Origin: Nocardia terrae
GTDB taxonomy: Bacteria > Actinomycetota > Actinomycetes > Mycobacteriales > Mycobacteriaceae
DNA: 64,000 nt
NCBI RefSeq assembly: GCF_009760405.1
Contig: NZ_WRPP01000009.1
Coordinates: 186,001 to 250,000 of the forward strand
Direction: 5' to 3'
The translations under genes and the position numbers were made by a program. Positions 16,902 to 26,274 of this stretch are shown piece by piece. How positions within the stretch are numbered: the stretch's first letter is position 1; each line of letters starts with the position of its first letter. A model generated the notes under the pieces. The model ran no database searches. It was not told where the DNA came from and was given only the letters and a program-made list of their open reading frames with translations.

Positions 16902-18392
16902 GTGATCGACCTCCGTGACCGTGGCCTGCGCTGGAAAGCCGCGCGTCTGCTGCCGCTGGCGGCGACCCCGGTGTTGTTGGCGGCGAGCACGTTCCCGGGC
17001 GAGTACCGCGTCCCCCTGGTTTACTGGCTGCTTGCTGTGGTGGCGTGCGTGGTGTTCGCGTTCGGTGATCGGTGGCCGCTTCCGATGTCGCTGACGTTGT
17101 CGGCTCTGGCGGCGGCGATGTTCGTGATTCCCGCGTGGGGTCCCTCGGAGCTGGTGCCGTATCTGGGTGGGCTGGCGTTGGTGGAGGCGGTGATGCGCGG
17201 TGGCCGCCGCGCGGCCGTGCTCGCGAGCGCGGCGTGGGCGCTGGCGTGGGTGGCCGGGCATTGGGGCGGGCACGCCCCGACGTTCTGGCGGGGGGCGACG
17301 TTCGTGGCGGCGGCCGCCTATGTCGGATTGCCGCTGCTGCTCGGGTTGTATCTGCGCGGCCAGCGGGAATTGACGGCGAGTTTGCGGGCGCGGGCAAGCC
17401 AGGCACAGGCGACCGCGCGCGCCGAGGAGCGCGCCGCACTGGCGCGCGAGCTGCACGATATGGTCGCCCACCACATGTCTTCGATCGTGTTGCGGGTCAA
17501 AGTAGCTCGCCAGGTACTCGGCGGCACCGATGCGCGGGTGGCGCAGGTGCTCGACGATGTGGGCGAGACCGCTTCGGGCGCGCTCACCGACATCCGGCGA
17601 CTGCTGGCGGGGTTGCGGGATCCCGCCCTGGGTGCGGTGCCGCTACTGGACGCGCAGGTCGTGCACGCCGAGATCGAGGCCGCGGTCGAGCGGGTGCGCC
17701 GGGGCGGGTACACGGTGCACGCGGACATCGACGCACGTCTGGAGGGGTTGGATGCGATCGCGCGGTTGACGTTGCTGCGGTTGGTGCAGGAGTCGCTGAC
17801 CAATGTGATCAAGCACGCCGAGCGTGGTGCACCGGTGTGGATCACGGTGGCGCGCACCGGTACCGGGGTGCGGCTGCGCGTGCGCAGCCGGGGCGGTGGG
17901 GGCACCGGCACCGGCGGTCACGGCCTGATCGGCATGGGTGAGCGGGTCACCTTGGCGGGTGGAGTCCTCGAGGCCGGTCCGCAAGAGGGAGAGTGGCTGG
18001 TCGAGGCGGATCTGCCCGCCGACTCGGGCAATACCCATGCCCCGGGCAACGTCCGTGCCGCCGACAACGCCCATGCCCCGGGCAACGTCCCTGCCGCCGA
18101 CAACGCCCGTGCCCCGGGCACCGTCCTCGCCGCGAGCAATGTCTTGCCCCAAGGCAATGTCTCCGCCCGAGGCAATGTCTCCGCCCAAGGCAACGTCTCC
18201 GCCCAAGGCAACGTCTCCGCCCCGAACAGTGTCCTTGCTCCGGATAGGGTCCCCGCGCTGGATGGTGTGCCCGTGCCGGGCAGTGGTCGCGGCGCGGGTG
18301 GAGGTCGCGACGCGGGGATGCCCGATGACGGGACCGGTTCGCGGGCAAGGAGTTCGGGGGCGGGTGCGGTGTCGGGGTGGGTGGCGCGGTGA
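16902..18392 (+). CDS. NarL-type sensor histidine kinase with repeat tail
   Basis: 496 residues. About five membrane helices in residues 15-150 form the sensor. A HisKA_3 dimerisation/phosphoacceptor helix follows, with His185 in ELHDMVAHH. The ATPase domain has LVQESLTNVIKHAE (N box) and GGHGLIGMGERV (G box). The domain ends near residue 365. The last 130 residues are unusual: Ala/Pro/Gly/Asn/Val-rich tandem repeats, then Gly/Arg-rich sequence. The stop overlaps the GTG of the response regulator, so they form one unit. The signal is unknown; the divergent copper oxidase is a possible target but not proven. Confidence 0.88.
   Translation: MIDLRDRGLRWKAARLLPLAATPVLLAASTFPGEYRVPLVYWLLAVVACVVFAFGDRWPLPMSLTLSALAAAMFVIPAWGPSELVPYLGGLALVEAVMRGGRRAAVLASAAWALAWVAGHWGGHAPTFWRGATFVAAAAYVGLPLLLGLYLRGQRELTASLRARASQAQATARAEERAALARELHDMVAHHMSSIVLRVKVARQVLGGTDARVAQVLDDVGETASGALTDIRRLLAGLRDPALGAVPLLDAQVVHAEIEAAVERVRRGGYTVHADIDARLEGLDAIARLTLLRLVQESLTNVIKHAERGAPVWITVARTGTGVRLRVRSRGGGGTGTGGHGLIGMGERVTLAGGVLEAGPQEGEWLVEADLPADSGNTHAPGNVRAADNAHAPGNVPAADNARAPGTVLAASNVLPQGNVSARGNVSAQGNVSAQGNVSAPNSVLAPDRVPALDGVPVPGSGRGAGGGRDAGMPDDGTGSRARSSGAGAVSGWVAR
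18036..18224 (+). repeat. Tandem repeats encoding kinase C-terminal tail
   Basis: Two adjoining arrays in frame. Near-identical 36-bp units begin at 18036, 18072 and 18108 (12-residue unit like HAPGNVRAADNA). Four 18-bp units begin at 18153, 18171, 18189 and 18207 (six-residue unit GNVSAQ or GNVSAR). Both periods are multiples of three, so unit gain or loss would preserve the frame. Confidence 0.9.
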
Positions 18393-19021
18393 TCCGGGTG
18401 TTGGTGGTCGATGATCAGCGGCTGGTGCGGGCGGGGTTGCGGATGCTGGTGGAGGCGACCGACGGGCTCGAGGTGGTCGGGGAGGCCGGTGACGGGGTGG
18501 GTGCGGTGCGGGCGGTGGCGCAGGCGCCGGTGGATGTGGTGTTGATGGATCTGCGGATGCCGGGCATGGACGGGGTGGAGGCGACGCGGCGGATCAGCGC
18601 GGGCGTGGGCGCGCCGAAGGTGTTGGTGCTGACCACCTTCGACGACGACGAGCATCTGTTCCCGGCGTTGGCGGCGGGCGCGAGCGGATATCTGGTCAAG
18701 GACACCGATCCCGAGCAGCTGGTGGCCGCGATCACCCGGGTGTACGAGGGCGAGTTGTTGTTCTCCCCGCCGCTGTTGCGGCGACTGGTGCAGCGTGCGG
18801 TCGAGTCGCCCGCCGAAACCTCCTCGCCCGCAGTCGATCTCACCGCGCGCGAGTGGGAGGTGCTCGCGTTGGTGGGTGCCGGTCATTCCAACGCCGAGAT
18901 CGCCCAGCGCCTGCATCTGGGGGTGACCACGGTCAAGAAGTACCTGGCGACCCTGATGGACAAGACCGGCTGTGACAATCGGGTCCGGTTGGCGGTGTTC
19001 GCGGTGCGCTCGGCCCGGTGA
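18389..19021 (+). CDS. NarL/FixJ-type response regulator
   Basis: 210-residue cytoplasmic DNA-binding regulator. The receiver domain has DD at residues 8-9, the phosphoacceptor Asp54 in VVLMDLRMPGMDG and the conserved Lys in YLVKD. The C-terminal LuxR helix-turn-helix starts LTAREWEVLALVGAGHSNAEIA. GTG 18389 overlaps the kinase stop by four bases; an in-frame GTG at 18377 is a weaker alternative. It is the cognate partner of the preceding kinase. Confidence 0.93.
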   Translation: MIRVLVVDDQRLVRAGLRMLVEATDGLEVVGEAGDGVGAVRAVAQAPVDVVLMDLRMPGMDGVEATRRISAGVGAPKVLVLTTFDDDEHLFPALAAGASGYLVKDTDPEQLVAAITRVYEGELLFSPPLLRRLVQRAVESPAETSSPAVDLTAREWEVLALVGAGHSNAEIAQRLHLGVTTVKKYLATLMDKTGCDNRVRLAVFAVRSAR

Positions 19022-19042
19022 AGAGCCGAGCGCGCGCGGTGT

Positions 19043-19696
19043 TCACGCGTTGGTGAGGGCGCTGACCGCGTCGGCGAACATGGTGGTCTTGATCGCGGCG
19101 AGGGTCGCCTGATCCTTGCCCCCGACCGGGTCCACCAGCGCGAGCGCGGCGTCGGTGACCGCGTCGGCGTCAGCGGTGGCGTCGATCAGGTCGCAGGCCA
19201 GCGCGTCGGGTCCGGCGAAGCGGCGGCCGGTGGTCATGGACGCGATCGCGGCCTTCGGGGTGAGTTTGGCCTGGATGAGCGCGGCCATGCCGCGGGAGAA
19301 GGGGATGCGCAGGTCGGCTTCGGGGAAGCAGAAGTAGCCGCGGTCGGCGCGCATGACCCGGTAGTCGTGGGCGATGGCCAGCATCGCCCCGGCCCCGAAG
19401 GCGTGGCCGGGCAGGGCGGCGGCGGTGGGCACGGGGAAGGTGAGCATCCGGGCCAGCAGCGACTGTACTTGCGCCACATACCATTCGGCGCGTTCGGCAT
19501 GGGCCGAGAGCCAGTCCAGGTCCAGGCCGTTGGAGTAGAACTTGCCCGAGGCGGTGGTGATCAGGGCGTGGGCGTTCTCGGCGAGCACGGTGTCGAGCAG
19601 CCCGTTGATCTGGTCGAGGGATTCGGGGGTGAAGCGGTTCTCGTCGCCGCCCAGATCCAGCACGGCGATCTTGTCACGGTAGGTGAGAGTGGGCAT
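19043..19696 (-). CDS. Enoyl-CoA hydratase/isomerase family protein
   Basis: 217-residue crotonase-fold protein, slightly short for the family (about 250). The oxyanion-hole segments are HALITTASGKFYSNGLDLDW and LPGHAFGAGAMLAIAHDYR. The acidic residues expected of a hydratase are not evident, while GYFCFPEADLRIPF resembles delta3,delta2-enoyl-CoA isomerases. The ATG is preceded by GAGGAG and follows the TetR gene by 10 bp; the two are likely one transcript. Its role would be unsaturated fatty acid oxidation. Confidence 0.85.
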   Translation of the reverse strand: MPTLTYRDKIAVLDLGGDENRFTPESLDQINGLLDTVLAENAHALITTASGKFYSNGLDLDWLSAHAERAEWYVAQVQSLLARMLTFPVPTAAALPGHAFGAGAMLAIAHDYRVMRADRGYFCFPEADLRIPFSRGMAALIQAKLTPKAAIASMTTGRRFAGPDALACDLIDATADADAVTDAALALVDPVGGKDQATLAAIKTTMFADAVSALTNA

Positions 19697-19706
19697 GGGG
19701 TACTCC

Positions 19707-20312
19707 TCAGCGGGGTGGGGCGGGGGCGGGCCCGAGGTCGAGGACCGCGCGCACGGCGGCCTGCAACTGTTGGCGGGCAACGGGATTGGTGAGCCGGTCG
19801 CGGTCGAGCAGGATCGCTGTCGGCAGGTCGACCAGGCAGATGGTGAGGGTGTCCACGGCGGCGGCGTCGGCGCGGTCCCACAGTCGGCGCGCGAGGGTTT
19901 TCATCAGCTCGACCAGTGTGGTCTGGGTGGCGTCGAGTTCGGCGCGCACCGGTTCGGGGATGTCCTCGCCGAGCAGGTCGGCGCGGCGGATCTTGAACAG
20001 CAGCTGGGTCGATGCCGGGTGGCGGGCGGCGAATTCGGCGGGTGCCGTCGCGGCGGCGAGGACCGCGTCGATGCCGTCCCCGGCGTCGGCGACCATGTCG
20101 GCCTGTAGTGCCAGGAATCGGTGGGCCGCGCGAATCCAGGTGCGCCCCACCAGTTCCGCCCGGGAGCCGAAGCTGTGGTACAGCGCCCCGTTGGAGGCGC
20201 CGGTGGCGGTGGCGACCGCGCGGATGGTGACCGCGGCGGGCCCGGATGCCACGGCGAGGGTCTCGGCGGCGTCGAGCACGAGGTCCAGGTCGTGGATGCG
20301 AGGGCGGGGCAC
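19707..20312 (-). CDS. TetR-family regulator
   Basis: 201-residue repressor. The N-terminal helix-turn-helix contains VTIRAVATATGASNGALYHSFGSRAELVG; the C-terminal two thirds are the helical ligand-binding domain. GTG 20312 is the first start after a large palindromic operator, so it probably controls itself and the crotonase gene, and perhaps the nearby acyl-CoA synthetase. An acyl-CoA ligand is a reasonable guess from context. Confidence 0.9.
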   Translation of the reverse strand: MPRPRIHDLDLVLDAAETLAVASGPAAVTIRAVATATGASNGALYHSFGSRAELVGRTWIRAAHRFLALQADMVADAGDGIDAVLAAATAPAEFAARHPASTQLLFKIRRADLLGEDIPEPVRAELDATQTTLVELMKTLARRLWDRADAAAVDTLTICLVDLPTAILLDRDRLTNPVARQQLQAAVRAVLDLGPAPAPPR

Positions 20313-20320
20313 TCACCGAC

Positions 20321-20346
20321 CATAACAGAGCGAGTGCTCTGTTATG
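20321..20346. promoter_or_regulatory. TetR operator, 11-bp perfect arms
   Basis: CATAACAGAGC and GCTCTGTTATG are perfect inverted arms around GAGT, immediately upstream (9 bp) of the TetR start codon and 27 bp from the end of the acyl-CoA synthetase gene. Size and position are those of an autoregulatory TetR operator. Confidence 0.8.
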
Positions 20347-20373
20347 AAGGCCGGTTTCGGAGACGGTGGCGGG

Positions 20374-22191
20374 TCAGTGTGTGCCGGTGGCTGTCCCGGT
20401 GTCGGGTTCGTGCACGTCGGGGGCCAGTTCCGGGGCGTACATGCGGTCGATGTCGGCGGCGTATTTCTCCGCGATGGGCTTGCGGCGCAGTTTCATGGTG
20501 AGGGTGATCTCGTCGCCGCCGGGTTCCCAGAACACGGGCAGGATGATGAACCGTTTGATCTGTTCGATGCGCGAGAGTTTCGCGTTGCCGACCGCGACGC
20601 CGCGCGCGATCTCGGCGATCACGTTCTTGTCGGCGGCCAGCGCGGGCGCCGAAGCATCGGTCAGGCCGTGCTGCGCGGCGTAGGGTGGCGCGGATTCGGC
20701 GTCTAGCACGATGAGTGCGGTGTTGTAGGGCCGGTTGTCGCCGATGGTGGCCAGTGCGCCGATGAGTCCGGTGGCGGCTTTGACGGTGTTCTCGATATTG
20801 GCCGGGGACATGTTCTTTCCGCCGGAGTTGATGATGAGTTCTTTCTTGCGGTCGACCACCCGCAGGTAGCCGTCGGTGTCCTCGGTGATGATGTCGCCGG
20901 TGGCCAGCCAGCCGTCGGTGTCGAGGGCGTCGGCGGTCTTGGCGGGTTCCTTGCGGTATTCGCGCATGACCAGCGGTCCGCGCACGAAGTATTCGCCGTC
21001 TTCGCCGATGCGGGACTGCAGCCCGGGCAGCAGTTTGCCGACGGTGCCCAGCCGCGCCTGTCCGGGTGGGCTGACGCTGACGATGCAGGTCAGCTCCGAA
21101 ATGCCCCACACTTCGGAGATGGGGATACCGAGCCCGTAGAAGAATCCGAGGGTTTCGGCCGGGATGGGCGCGGCCCCCGACAGCGCCCATTTGAGTTGGT
21201 CCAGGCCGAGTTTGGCGCGCAACGGCCGCAGCACGGCGGCGTCGGCCTTGTCCCATTCGGCGGCCTGGATCTCGTCCAGCGCCACTCCCGCCAGTTGCGC
21301 TTCGGCTTTGCGCGCGGCCAGGCCCAGGGCCCAGTCCAGGGCGGCGCGGCGGGCGGGGTCGGTTTCGGCGGCGACCGAATACTCCACGGCCGCTTTGAGT
21401 TTCTCCCACACCCGCGGCACCGCACCCCAGATGGTGGGGTGCACGTCGGCCAGTGCGGCGGGCAACTGGGTGCGGTCGGGTACGACGGTGATCTGGGTGC
21501 CGAAGTACTGGTGCAGGTACAGGTTGGTGACCCGGTCGGCCATGTGCGCGGTCGGCAGGAACGAGGTGATGCGGTCACCGAATTCCACGGGCATGACCGA
21601 GGCGTAGGCGCGGCATTCGAATTCCAGGTTGGCGTGCGAGATCTCCACGCCCTTGGGGTTTCCGGTGGTGCCGGAGGTGTAGCAGAGGGTGACGATGTCT
21701 TCGGGTGCGATCGCGCGCCAGGTGGCGTCGAAGTCGAAATCGGGGCGCCCCAACGCTTTGAGCTGCGCGACGGTCAACGCGCCGGGCACGGGGGTGTCCA
21801 CGCACACGATGGTCTCCATCGCGATCCCGCAGGCGCGGATCTTGTCCACGTACTGGGCTTCGCAGATCACCACCTTGTTGCCGGCATTGGCGAACACGTA
21901 GTGCAGCTGCTCGGCCGAGAGCGTGTTGTACACCGAGAACGAGGTGGCTCCGGTGTGCTGGGCGCCGACCTCGAGGGGATAGAAATCGACTCGGTTGGCC
22001 ATCATGAACGCCACCGTGTCCCCGCGCCCCACCCCGAGCGCGGCCAGCCCCGCGGCCACTTCCCGCACCTGCGTGGCGTACTCGCCCCAGGTCAGGGCGT
22101 TGCCGCCACCGATGTCGCGGACTGCGACCGCACCGGGGTCGATCGCCGCGGTCGCCTGGAACGCCGCGGGGGACGTATGGGGTTGGTTCAT
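20374..22191 (-). CDS. Long-chain acyl-CoA synthetase (AMP-forming)
   Basis: 605-residue ANL-superfamily adenylating enzyme activating fatty acids as acyl-AMP then acyl-CoA. The P-loop is YTSGTTGNPKGV, the A5 region is SEVWGISELT, DTDGWLATGD binds the ribose, and VDRKKELIINSGGKNMSP is the hinge motif. A long insert around residues 260-340 is as in FadD15/bubblegum-type synthetases. ATG 22191 is chosen because MNQPHTSPAAF precedes the first conserved block. The gene ends beside the TetR operator; it may contribute to the same fatty-acid regulon as the crotonase. Confidence 0.92.
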   Translation of the reverse strand: MNQPHTSPAAFQATAAIDPGAVAVRDIGGGNALTWGEYATQVREVAAGLAALGVGRGDTVAFMMANRVDFYPLEVGAQHTGATSFSVYNTLSAEQLHYVFANAGNKVVICEAQYVDKIRACGIAMETIVCVDTPVPGALTVAQLKALGRPDFDFDATWRAIAPEDIVTLCYTSGTTGNPKGVEISHANLEFECRAYASVMPVEFGDRITSFLPTAHMADRVTNLYLHQYFGTQITVVPDRTQLPAALADVHPTIWGAVPRVWEKLKAAVEYSVAAETDPARRAALDWALGLAARKAEAQLAGVALDEIQAAEWDKADAAVLRPLRAKLGLDQLKWALSGAAPIPAETLGFFYGLGIPISEVWGISELTCIVSVSPPGQARLGTVGKLLPGLQSRIGEDGEYFVRGPLVMREYRKEPAKTADALDTDGWLATGDIITEDTDGYLRVVDRKKELIINSGGKNMSPANIENTVKAATGLIGALATIGDNRPYNTALIVLDAESAPPYAAQHGLTDASAPALAADKNVIAEIARGVAVGNAKLSRIEQIKRFIILPVFWEPGGDEITLTMKLRRKPIAEKYAADIDRMYAPELAPDVHEPDTGTATGTH

Positions 22192-22404
22192 CACAGTTCT
22201 CGATCCACTCACCGGGCAAGCCTTCTCAGACGGTAAGGCGCGGGCCCGGTTCCGCGTGGGCGTTTGGTCCGCATCGATGCGGGGGCGCGATCGTCCTAAG
22301 GGACGGTTAGGAAACCGCGGCAACCCTTCTGCGGGTGTGTGTCGGGCACCACAGTGGAGCCCGGATGCGACGGCGCATACGTGTCAGGCAAGGGAGAAGG
22401 ATCT

Positions 22405-23763
22405 GTGAGCAGCACACACTCGCCGGGGGAAGCCCGGGTGATCGCGAACGTGATGCGCGGTTCGATCGGCAACCTGGTGGAATGGTACGACTGGTATGTC
22501 TACGCGGCGTTCAGCGTGTACTTCGCCAAGACCTTCTTCCCCGAGGGTGAGCCCACCGCCCAATTGCTGTCCACCGCCGCGGTTTTCGCGGTCGGATTCC
22601 TGATGCGCCCGATCGGCGGGTGGGCGCTGGGCCGTTATGCCGACCGGTTCGGGCGGCGCGCGGCGCTGACGCTGTCGGTGACGGTGATGGCGGCGGGATC
22701 GCTGCTGATCGCGATCACCCCCTCCTACGCCTCGATCGGGTTGGCGGCCCCGGTGATCCTGCTGCTGGCGCGACTGCTGCAAGGGTTGTCGGTCGGTGGT
22801 GAATACGCCACCAGCGCAACGTATCTGTCGGAGGTGGCCACCGCGGGGCGGCGCGGGTTCTATTCCAGCTTCCAGTACGTGACCCTGGTCGCGGGACAGC
22901 TGGTGGCGCTCGGGGTGCAGATCGTGTTGCAGCAGTTCCTGACCGCGGGCCAGATGTCGGCGTGGGGGTGGCGCATCCCGTTCCTGATCGGCGCGGCGGC
23001 GGCATTGATCGTGATGGGGTTGCGGCGCGGCATGGACGAATCGCAGTCCTTCCGCAGCGAATCGGGCACCGATTACGGGCGCGGGTCGCTGCGGGTGCTG
23101 TTGCGGTATCCGCGTGAATGCCTGCTGGTGGTCGGTCTGACCCTGGGCGGCACGGTCGCGTTCTACACCTACACCACCTACATGCAGAAGTTCATGGTCA
23201 ACACCTCCGGCATCTCGAAATCGACGGTGGCGTGGATCAATTTCCTGGCGCTGCTGGTGTTCGTGGTGTTGCAGCCGATCGCGGGCGCGCTCTCCGATCG
23301 CATCGGGCGACGCAAGCTGCTGATCTTCTTCGGGGTGGCGGGCACGATCGCGACGGTGCCGATCATGACGGTGCTGGGCGGGACGAAGAATCCGGTCGCG
23401 GCGTTCGCGCTCATGCTGGCGGCGCTGGTGATCGTCACCGGCTACACCTCCATCAACGCGATCGTGAAGGCCGAGCTGTTCCCCACCCGCATCCGCGCGC
23501 TCGGTGTCGGGCTGCCGTATGCGCTGACGGTCGCGATCTTCGGCGGCACCGCGGAGATGATCGCGCTGGCGTTGAAGAAGGCCGGACACGAATCGCTGTA
23601 CTTCTGGTACGTGTCCGGGTGCGTGCTGATCTCGCTGGTCACCTATTTCTTCATGCGTGAGACCTCGGCCGAATCCCACATCGACGCCGAGGAATCCGGC
23701 ACCGGCGGATCGGAGGCCACCCGGGCGGTCGCGACGGCGGGCGAACAGGTGCCGGTGCGCTGA
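22405..23763 (+). CDS. MHS-family MFS permease
   Basis: 452-residue, 12-helix proton symporter of the metabolite:H+ symporter family (KgtP/ShiA/ProP-like), probably importing an organic acid. Motifs: IGNLVEWYDWYVYA, the loop GRYADRFGRRAALT, RLLQGLSVGGEYATSATYLSE and, in the second half, GALSDRIGRRKLL. GTG 22405 follows the purine-rich ribosome site AAGGGAGAAGG. alpha-Ketoglutarate is the best guess but the substrate cannot be fixed by sequence. A hairpin follows before the two-component genes. Confidence 0.9.
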   Translation: MSSTHSPGEARVIANVMRGSIGNLVEWYDWYVYAAFSVYFAKTFFPEGEPTAQLLSTAAVFAVGFLMRPIGGWALGRYADRFGRRAALTLSVTVMAAGSLLIAITPSYASIGLAAPVILLLARLLQGLSVGGEYATSATYLSEVATAGRRGFYSSFQYVTLVAGQLVALGVQIVLQQFLTAGQMSAWGWRIPFLIGAAAALIVMGLRRGMDESQSFRSESGTDYGRGSLRVLLRYPRECLLVVGLTLGGTVAFYTYTTYMQKFMVNTSGISKSTVAWINFLALLVFVVLQPIAGALSDRIGRRKLLIFFGVAGTIATVPIMTVLGGTKNPVAAFALMLAALVIVTGYTSINAIVKAELFPTRIRALGVGLPYALTVAIFGGTAEMIALALKKAGHESLYFWYVSGCVLISLVTYFFMRETSAESHIDAEESGTGGSEATRAVATAGEQVPVR

Positions 23764-23768
23764 ACCCG

Positions 23769-23800
23769 CGGTCCGGGCGGCCACACCGGCCCCCGGACCG
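23769..23800 (+). terminator. Hairpin after MFS permease
   Basis: CGGTCCGGG pairs perfectly with CCCGGACCG (9 bp) around a GC-rich loop, starting 5 bp after the permease stop and separating it from the response-regulator gene. Confidence 0.6.
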
Positions 23801-23833
23801 AACAGTCGGATATCGAAGGAGAGAATCGGAGCC

Positions 23834-24490
23834 ATGCGGTTGGCGGTGGTCGAGGACGATGACGGGGTCGGGGAGGCGCTCGTCGAGGCGTTCTCCGCCC
23901 GCGGACACGCCGCGGTGCGGATGCGCCGCGGCACCGACCTGCTCACCGCCCACCGCGGCTTCGACGCCGTGATCCTGGATCTGGGCCTGCCCGACGCCGA
24001 CGGGCTCACGGTGCTGCGGCAGTTGCGGGAGGTCAGCACCGTACCGGTGGTGATCTTGACCGCGCGCAGCGACGAACGCTCGATCGTGCGCGGATTACGC
24101 GGCGGCGCCGACGATTACGTCATCAAACCACCGCGCATCGCCGAACTGCTGGCCCGCCTCGAGAACGTCACCCGCCGCGCCCGCCCCGCGCCGGCGGCCA
24201 CCCGCCTGGTGCAGACCGGGGATGTGCGCGTGGACCTCGACGCCCGCCGCGTCGAGGTCGCCGGTGCCGAAATCGCGCTCACCGCAAAAGAATTCGAACT
24301 CGTCGAGGTGCTGACCGAGCAGCCCGGCGCGGCGGTGAGCCGCCAGCAGCTGATGGACCGCATCTGGGGCGACGCGTTCGTGGCGGTGTCGCGGTCGCTG
24401 GATGTGCACATGACCGGGCTGCGCGCCAAACTCGACCGGCCCGGCCTGATCACCACCATCCGCGGCTACGGCTACCGGTGGGGCGAGTGA
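23834..24490 (+). CDS. OmpR-family response regulator
   Basis: 218 residues. The receiver domain has EDDD at residues 7-10, Asp49 in VILDLGLPDADG and a Lys in YVIKPP. The C-terminal winged helix has LTAKEFELVEVL and TTIRGYGYRWGE. It is followed after 4 bp by its kinase and then by a TAXI-type binding protein; this order recalls TctD-TctE with TctC, where a solute-binding protein presents a carboxylate. The target may be the upstream MHS permease (inference). Confidence 0.92.
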   Translation: MRLAVVEDDDGVGEALVEAFSARGHAAVRMRRGTDLLTAHRGFDAVILDLGLPDADGLTVLRQLREVSTVPVVILTARSDERSIVRGLRGGADDYVIKPPRIAELLARLENVTRRARPAPAATRLVQTGDVRVDLDARRVEVAGAEIALTAKEFELVEVLTEQPGAAVSRQQLMDRIWGDAFVAVSRSLDVHMTGLRAKLDRPGLITTIRGYGYRWGE

Positions 24491-24494
24491 ACGC

Positions 24495-26105
24495 ATGCGC
24501 CGGCGCTTGCTGATCGCGTTGACCGTGTTCGCCACCGCCGCGGTCCTGGCCTTCGCGATCCCGCTGTGCCTGACCGCGGCCACCAGCCGCACCCAGCAAC
24601 TGGTCGGTGACCGCACCGGTGACGCCGACCGGTTCGCGGCCTTGACCGTCACCGCCGACCGGCTCGGCGACACCCGCGCCCTCACCATGGAAGTCCAGCG
24701 CTACCACGACCTCTACGACGAACCGGTGCTGATCGTCGACGCCCGCGGACTGCCGATCGTCAACGCCGGCCTCGACATCCACGACCCGCACGTGTCGGCG
24801 GCCCTGGCGGCGGCCCGCCGCAATCAGCGCCCGGCCACGGTGACCCGGCTGTTGCCGTGGAGCCCACCGCGAGTGGTGATCGCCCGCCCGGTCGGCTCGG
24901 ACACCCACGTCGAGGGCGCGGTCCTGATCACCGCCTCCACCACCACCGCCCGCACCGACATCACCCGCGTCTGGGCGATCGTGGCCGTCGGCGCGATCGC
25001 GGCGATGGCGGTGTTCACCGCGCTGGCGCTGATGCTGTCGCGCTGGGTGCTGCGCCCGCTGGCCCGATTGTCCGGCGCGGTCACCGAACTCACCGCCACC
25101 CTGCCCAAACCGCGCACCCCGGCCACGGTCAGCAGACGCCACGGCGGGCCACCGGAGCTGCGCGCACTCGCCGGCTCGGTCGACTCGATGGCCGCCGCCG
25201 TGGCCGAGGCCAGCCTGGCCCAACGCCGCCTCGTCGACGACACCGCCCACGCCATGCGAAACCCACTGGCCGCGTTGACCATTCGCCTGGACTCCCTCGA
25301 ACCGGCCATCCCCGCCCACGCCACGGCCACCTTCGAGGGGGCGAGCAGTGAAGTCGAACGACTCACCGGGCTGCTCGACGGACTGCTGAGCCTCGCGGTC
25401 GCCGAACACCGCGACTTCGACCCGGCCACCGCCCCCACTCCCGAATCCTGCGATGCCGCCGCGGTGGTCGAGGACCGAATCGACGCCTGGCGCACCGCCT
25501 TCGAAGACGCGGGCATGACCTTGACCGTCACCACACCCACGGGCCTGTCCGCCGCCGGCGCAACCGCACCGCCCGCCGATCCGGCCATCGAAGGCGGCGG
25601 CGCAGGGGTGAGCGCACCGGAACCGCACGAGATCCCCACGAAATCCGTGACTGCCCATCGAACGGCCGAACCGGTCGCAGCTTCGCTCGCTCCCACCGTC
25701 GCCGAACCCATCGAGCGGACCGCGATACCGGAGACCGACCGCGCGCAGGCCGCGGTGAGCGCCGATGTGCTGGCCCAGATCCTGGACGTGCCGCTCAGCA
25801 ACGCCTGCCGCTACGCCGGTCGCGGCACCACCACCCGCGTCAGCGTCGACACCGGGCACGGACTGGTGCGGATCACCGTCGCCGATGACGGACCCGGTGT
25901 CCCCACAGCGGAACTCGACCGGTTGACCACCCGGTTCTTCCGAGGCGCCAACGCCGCCGCCGGACCCGGCTCGGGACTGGGCCTGCCCATCGCCGCCGCC
26001 CTGGCCACCTCCCGGCACGGAAGCCTGAGTGTGCGCGCCGTCGATCCACACGGGCTGGCCGTCCGCATCGACCTACCCGCCCACCCAACCCGGGACCAGT
26101 CGTGA
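24495..26105 (+). CDS. Sensor histidine kinase with disordered insert
   Basis: 536-residue membrane kinase. Two helices (residues 5-28 and 160-182) flank an extracytoplasmic sensor of about 130 residues. HAMP-like sequence follows, then the phosphoacceptor His252 in DDTAHAMRNPLAAL. The ATPase domain has LSNACRYAG (N box), VADDGPGVP and GSGLGLPIAAALA. Between the dimerisation helices and the N box is an Ala/Pro/Thr-rich insert of about 75 residues (345-420), unusual for this family. It is co-transcribed with the regulator 4 bp upstream. Confidence 0.9.
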   Translation: MRRRLLIALTVFATAAVLAFAIPLCLTAATSRTQQLVGDRTGDADRFAALTVTADRLGDTRALTMEVQRYHDLYDEPVLIVDARGLPIVNAGLDIHDPHVSAALAAARRNQRPATVTRLLPWSPPRVVIARPVGSDTHVEGAVLITASTTTARTDITRVWAIVAVGAIAAMAVFTALALMLSRWVLRPLARLSGAVTELTATLPKPRTPATVSRRHGGPPELRALAGSVDSMAAAVAEASLAQRRLVDDTAHAMRNPLAALTIRLDSLEPAIPAHATATFEGASSEVERLTGLLDGLLSLAVAEHRDFDPATAPTPESCDAAAVVEDRIDAWRTAFEDAGMTLTVTTPTGLSAAGATAPPADPAIEGGGAGVSAPEPHEIPTKSVTAHRTAEPVAASLAPTVAEPIERTAIPETDRAQAAVSADVLAQILDVPLSNACRYAGRGTTTRVSVDTGHGLVRITVADDGPGVPTAELDRLTTRFFRGANAAAGPGSGLGLPIAAALATSRHGSLSVRAVDPHGLAVRIDLPAHPTRDQS

Positions 26106-26274
26106 GCCGCGCCCACCCGCCCGAGAGCTACCGTCGCTCGATCGCCGCACCGACGAGCGTCGGCGCATCCGCCGACCCGTCTCGCCGGTGCGGATCGACC
26201 GCCAGCTGTTCGCGCCCCGATGCCGTTCATCGGGCTCGCGGTGCCGCGGGTCCGTGCCGGTGGCAGGTGTGGCG

